64,000 nt of DNA from CAZELM01 sp964512995 (GTDB lineage: Bacteria; CSSED10-310), in contig CAZELM010000016.1 in the NCBI GenBank assembly GCA_964512995.1, forward strand, positions 1-64,000, read 5' to 3'. Shown piece by piece: positions 61,245 to 64,000 of this stretch; position 1 is the first letter of the stretch; every line of letters begins with the position of its first letter. A model generated the notes under the pieces. It was not told the DNA's origin, did no database searches, and saw nothing but the letters and a program-made list of their open reading frames with translations. The translations under genes were made by a program, and so were the position numbers.

Positions 61245-62759
61245 ATGAAACGATCCATTGCATGGCTGATTATTTTGCTGATTGCTCAATCGTCCCTTCA
61301 TGCTCAGGACATTGTTCTGTATCATAATCATCCTCCCAGTTCAGGAGATATCGATGTCGCTTTGACCAATCTGATTTTACAGGCTCAGAGTTCAGTGGAT
61401 ATGGCCAGTTACATTCTAGACCGGGACATCATCATCGATGCACTGAAAACCGCAAAAACCGTGAATCAGATCGACGTCCGGCTCATTGCCGAGTCCGATT
61501 ATTACTATGAAAACCTGGATTCGGTATATCGCCCATTGGAAGATGTCGGTATCGATATTGTGAAGGATACCGATGGATTCGGCGGGAATGGGGAAGCTCA
61601 CAATAAATTCGTGGTGATCGACGGAAACAAAGTCTGGACCGGCTCATACAACTTTTCCCGAGCGGGTACCATCCGAAATTCCAATGATGCTGTCCTGATC
61701 CAATCAACAGCTCTTGCGGCTCAGTTTACGACAGAATTCAATGAGATGTTCATCGATCATCATTTCGGCGTCCAGAAAATCGACAATCATTCTGATCCGC
61801 AAAGGGTAACGGCGGGAGGTTCGGTTGTGGAATACTACTTCTCACCGACCGATGGAACAGCGTCGCATATTCTTGATGCAATCGACACGGCCCAATACAG
61901 CATCCATTTTCTGATTTTCTCGTTCACTCGGAACGATATCGGAGACATACTGGTTGCAAAACACAATGCGGGATTGGAAGTCAAAGGGGTTTTCGATGAA
62001 GACAATCGTCTGGAGTATGGTGGGGAGTATATCCGGTTGATGGAGGCAGGCCTTCCGGTCCGGTATGACCAATTCCAGTATAAACTCCATCACAAGCTGA
62101 TGATCATCGATTACAATCATCCCGAATCGGATCCCCTTGTGATCACCGGGTCTTATAATTGGTCTACCCGAGCGGAAAACGAGAATGATGAAAATATCGT
62201 CATCATTCACGATACCGCACTCGCACAGAGCTATCATGCTTTATTCAATGATATCTATGTCAATCATGCCATTTCAGACAATGTCAATCCACTGGGACGA
62301 CTCGCCATCAATGAGATCATGACCAACGCTTCTCGGACATCGATTTCATTCGATGATCAAACGAACTGGGGTCAGAGTGATGGGATCGGTGGCACACCAC
62401 AAGCTCCGGAATCCATAGACACCACCCCACCCATTATTAAGCATACTCCAGTTCTCTCTGCCATCGCCGGTCAGTCTATCAATATCTATTTCGATTTTTT
62501 TGATCCCGATGATCCGGAACAATCGACTGCATATGCCAGGAATCTCTATTATCGTGTGAGTGGTGAACCACAGTATACTAGGCAACCGATGAGAACCATA
62601 TACGATCAATACATGGGGACAATTCCGTCAGAAGCAGTCACGGGAGAAGGGATCGATTATTACATCAGTTGCATGGATAAAGCCAATAATCTCAGCACGT
62701 CTCCACCCTTGAATGCAGTTGAACATCCCTATCACATCACGATTTCACCACCGCAATGA
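61245..62759 (+). CDS. Secreted phospholipase D-family protein
   Basis: The 504-residue protein has a signal peptide (ending SSLHAQD) and two PLD motifs. The first is HNKFVVIDGNKVWTGSYNFS (about 121) and the second is HHKLMIIDYNHPESDPLVIT (about 283), each with His-Lys and a downstream Asp. A C-terminal beta-rich domain (about 380-500) follows. The compact double HKD arrangement and the GSYNFS/GSYNWS ends resemble PLD-type nucleases and cardiolipin-synthase relatives, so DNA cleavage or lipid cleavage outside the cell is possible. It is 12 bases behind the lamin-tail gene and likely cotranscribed. Lamin-tail and nuclease neighbours are a recurring pattern in bacterial genomes. Confidence 0.88.
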   Translation: MKRSIAWLIILLIAQSSLHAQDIVLYHNHPPSSGDIDVALTNLILQAQSSVDMASYILDRDIIIDALKTAKTVNQIDVRLIAESDYYYENLDSVYRPLEDVGIDIVKDTDGFGGNGEAHNKFVVIDGNKVWTGSYNFSRAGTIRNSNDAVLIQSTALAAQFTTEFNEMFIDHHFGVQKIDNHSDPQRVTAGGSVVEYYFSPTDGTASHILDAIDTAQYSIHFLIFSFTRNDIGDILVAKHNAGLEVKGVFDEDNRLEYGGEYIRLMEAGLPVRYDQFQYKLHHKLMIIDYNHPESDPLVITGSYNWSTRAENENDENIVIIHDTALAQSYHALFNDIYVNHAISDNVNPLGRLAINEIMTNASRTSISFDDQTNWGQSDGIGGTPQAPESIDTTPPIIKHTPVLSAIAGQSINIYFDFFDPDDPEQSTAYARNLYYRVSGEPQYTRQPMRTIYDQYMGTIPSEAVTGEGIDYYISCMDKANNLSTSPPLNAVEHPYHITISPPQ

Positions 62760-62800
62760 TGCATTTTTTAACAAAATCGAAAGCCTTCGAAATCTTGGGG

Positions 62801-63187
62801 TTACTCAAATTCGCTGGCTCTAGCCAAGGCACTCTCAATCGCTTTTATCAACCCGCTCAATTCAAATGGTTTTGGCAAAAAGTTTACGACTCCTATCTCG
62901 TAGAGTTGAAAAACCGCTTCGAAATCATCTTTTTTCGTCAGCATGATTACTGGAATTTTTTTGGTCACTGGGTTTGATTTCAGTATTTTGAGCAACTCAT
63001 ACCCATTCATTCTGGGCATCATCAAATCACAGACAATAATATCGGGAGTCTTCTCCTTCATATGCTCCAAGGCATCCACCCCGTCGAGTGCAGTCATCAC
63101 GATATATTCTGAATCACGGAGCGTTTCCTCCAGTATTTCAAGCATGTCCGGTTCATCATCAACTATCAATACAATCTGTTTTTTCAT
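62801..63187 (-). CDS. Single-domain response regulator
   Basis: The 128-residue protein is one receiver domain with the acidic pair in LIVDDEPDM, the phosphoacceptor aspartate in IIVCDLMMPRMNGYE, the conserved threonine in VIMLTKKDD and the lysine in FLPKPFEL. All active-site residues are present, unlike in the kinase fusion at 34892. No output domain follows, so it is a CheY- or Spo0F-like relay. The ATG at 63187 has GGAG about eight bases upstream; an upstream GTG at 63199 is less likely. No kinase is adjacent. The orphan sensor kinase at 3754 is a possible but unproven partner. Confidence 0.9.
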   Translation of the reverse strand: MKKQIVLIVDDEPDMLEILEETLRDSEYIVMTALDGVDALEHMKEKTPDIIVCDLMMPRMNGYELLKILKSNPVTKKIPVIMLTKKDDFEAVFQLYEIGVVNFLPKPFELSGLIKAIESALARASEFE

Positions 63188-63564
63188 AAGGATCTCCACA
63201 TTGTTTTCCGTATGATCATGAAGTTCCCCACGGTTTCGTGATCAATGAATTCTTCAATACGATCAGAGTATATCATAGCATCAGCATCAGCATAAAACAA
63301 GACCGATCAGGCACACCGACTGCCTCGGATAACAAATGCATTGAAACGATCTCCGGGAGTTTCCGGGTTGAAGCATCCTGTTCAAGCACCACAAAATTTT
63401 ATCCAACGCATCGATGGGATGCACAACTCGTATTTTTCTGCAGAATGGATTCTATCAATCCAAAATCCGAGTTGAGTATAACAGGCGCCATTTTATGTTG
63501 GACTTTTAGCACATATCATGCAAAGATATCTACTGGAATAGATAAGGTTTCATTTCACAATCAA
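63188..63564. other. Intergenic region between divergent genes
   Basis: This 377-bp gap contains a short direct run of AGCATC near 63275. No terminator, promoter of good quality or RNA was identified. The plus frame open through it is not credible as the start of the next protein. Confidence 0.45.
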
Positions 63565-63576
63565 ATGGTAAATTCT

Positions 63577-63846
63577 ATGAATAATCAAACAATTCAAGAT
63601 CGTATCATTCGAATCAAAGATATGCTTGCAGATTGTCCCAATGCCACACATATGCCAGAGGAAATCCAGCATATTCTCAAAACGGCACTCAAAGTTGTCA
63701 AAGTCACTGAAGCTGCGATCCTAAGTAATGATTTGCAGGCACTCCAGCAGATCGAAGGAGCGTTTTTAAAAGCCGAAACGGTTATCTCCAGCGTTGCCAA
63801 TGCCTCCAAACGTAAGGGAGATACATTCCGGTCTGATATCCAGTAA
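63577..63846 (+). CDS. Small helical protein of unknown function
   Basis: The 89-residue protein is mostly amphipathic helix: QDRIIRIKDMLADCPN, PEEIQHILKTALKVVKVTE and LQALQQIEGAFLKAETVIS. It has no membrane span or signal peptide. The start could be ATG at 63577 or at 63565 (four residues longer); the binding site is weak for both. Upstream open sequence does not look coding. It could be a small regulator or a scaffold, but nothing fixes this. The rest of the window after it shows only a TATAAT at 63948 with a poor -35. Confidence 0.5.
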   Translation: MNNQTIQDRIIRIKDMLADCPNATHMPEEIQHILKTALKVVKVTEAAILSNDLQALQQIEGAFLKAETVISSVANASKRKGDTFRSDIQ

Positions 63847-64000
63847 TATCCGGAGCGCGTCTCAACTAGATAGCACGTCTCTCACAAGCAGCCGGTTATC
63901 GACTGTTTGGAAAAGGGTATTCTATTTCATAAATTTTGGAACGCAGGTATAATCCCCGGAGTGTATGGGTGTTCGTTAGCAAAATTTTTGGAATCTGCGG
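63847..64000. other. Terminal non-genic stretch with an isolated TATAAT
   Basis: No gene is visible. TATAAT occurs at 63948-63953 with only TTTCAT 17 bases upstream, so a promoter for a gene beyond the window is possible but weak. Confidence 0.3.

Noticed and set aside
63238..63576. N-terminal part of a 202-residue protein at the end of the window
   Set aside because: The translation lacks protein-like composition until the Met at 63565 or 63577, and no binding site precedes the upstream start.
1..64000. tRNA genes or rRNA
   Set aside because: A visual scan for the T-loop GTTCGANTCC and for conserved rRNA stretches on both strands found no complete match. A covariance-model search would be needed to exclude unusual tRNAs.

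Overview
The window reads as chromosomal DNA of an uncultured-type, diderm (Gram-negative-like) bacterium. The evidence is lipobox lipoproteins, a SurA-like periplasmic foldase, a TonB C-terminal domain, many Sec signal peptides and an IPTL-CTERM-like sorting tail. Genes are dense, on both strands and of fairly even composition. No rRNA, tRNA, insertion sequence, prophage or CRISPR array was recognised. The phylum cannot be named from sequence alone. Pro/Thr-rich stalks, dockerin-like modules, serine phosphatase partner-switching proteins and selA suggest a signalling-rich, probably oxygen-sensitive lineage; the superoxide reductase-like gene fits this.

Layout. 1-147 is the end of a 21-bp tandem repeat array. 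240-1853 (minus) is a GT-C-type membrane protein. 2483-3584 (plus) is purine nucleoside phosphorylase plus a DUF3006 protein behind a long leader. 18487 down to 3754 is a minus-strand run of eleven tightly spaced or overlapping genes: mfd, two SurA/PpiC-type foldases, an RqcP-like S4 protein, holA, holB, a membrane-anchored protein, a flippase-like protein, a secreted protein, a GT-C protein and a sensor histidine kinase. 18643-23896 holds two paralogous ATP-grasp ligases flanking a GT-C protein and a TPR protein. 24354-31133 (minus) carries khpA, a TPR protein, fabF, a secreted beta-helix protein with an IPTL-CTERM-like tail, and a GAF/HD-GYP protein.

31134-32280 is a long non-genic interval with 26 perfect-length copies of a 21-bp repeat. 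It is followed by selA, which overlaps convergent mtnA by 56 bp. 34892-45603 (plus) begins with an unusual fusion of degenerate receiver, Ser/Thr kinase, membrane segment and TonB domain. After it come small unknown proteins, an M24 peptidase, a LysM amidase, an HU/IHF-like protein and a three-gene unknown cluster.

45612-52174 is a duplicated partner-switching module: two SpoIIE-type phosphatases, two STAS antagonists and two RsbW-type kinases around a divergent promoter, ending in a superoxide reductase-like gene. A tandem HD/HD-GYP protein follows.

53971-62759 (plus) encodes surface or secreted machinery: an M14 carboxypeptidase with dockerin-like and cohesin-like modules, a HEAT-repeat lipoprotein, a dockerin-like/lamin-tail protein and a secreted phospholipase D-family protein. 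The window ends with an orphan receiver protein and a small helical protein.

Strongest leads: the dockerin/cohesin-like/lamin-tail/PLD surface cluster, the receiver-kinase-TonB fusion, the duplicated partner switch, the ATP-grasp pair, and the two unrelated 21-bp satellite arrays.
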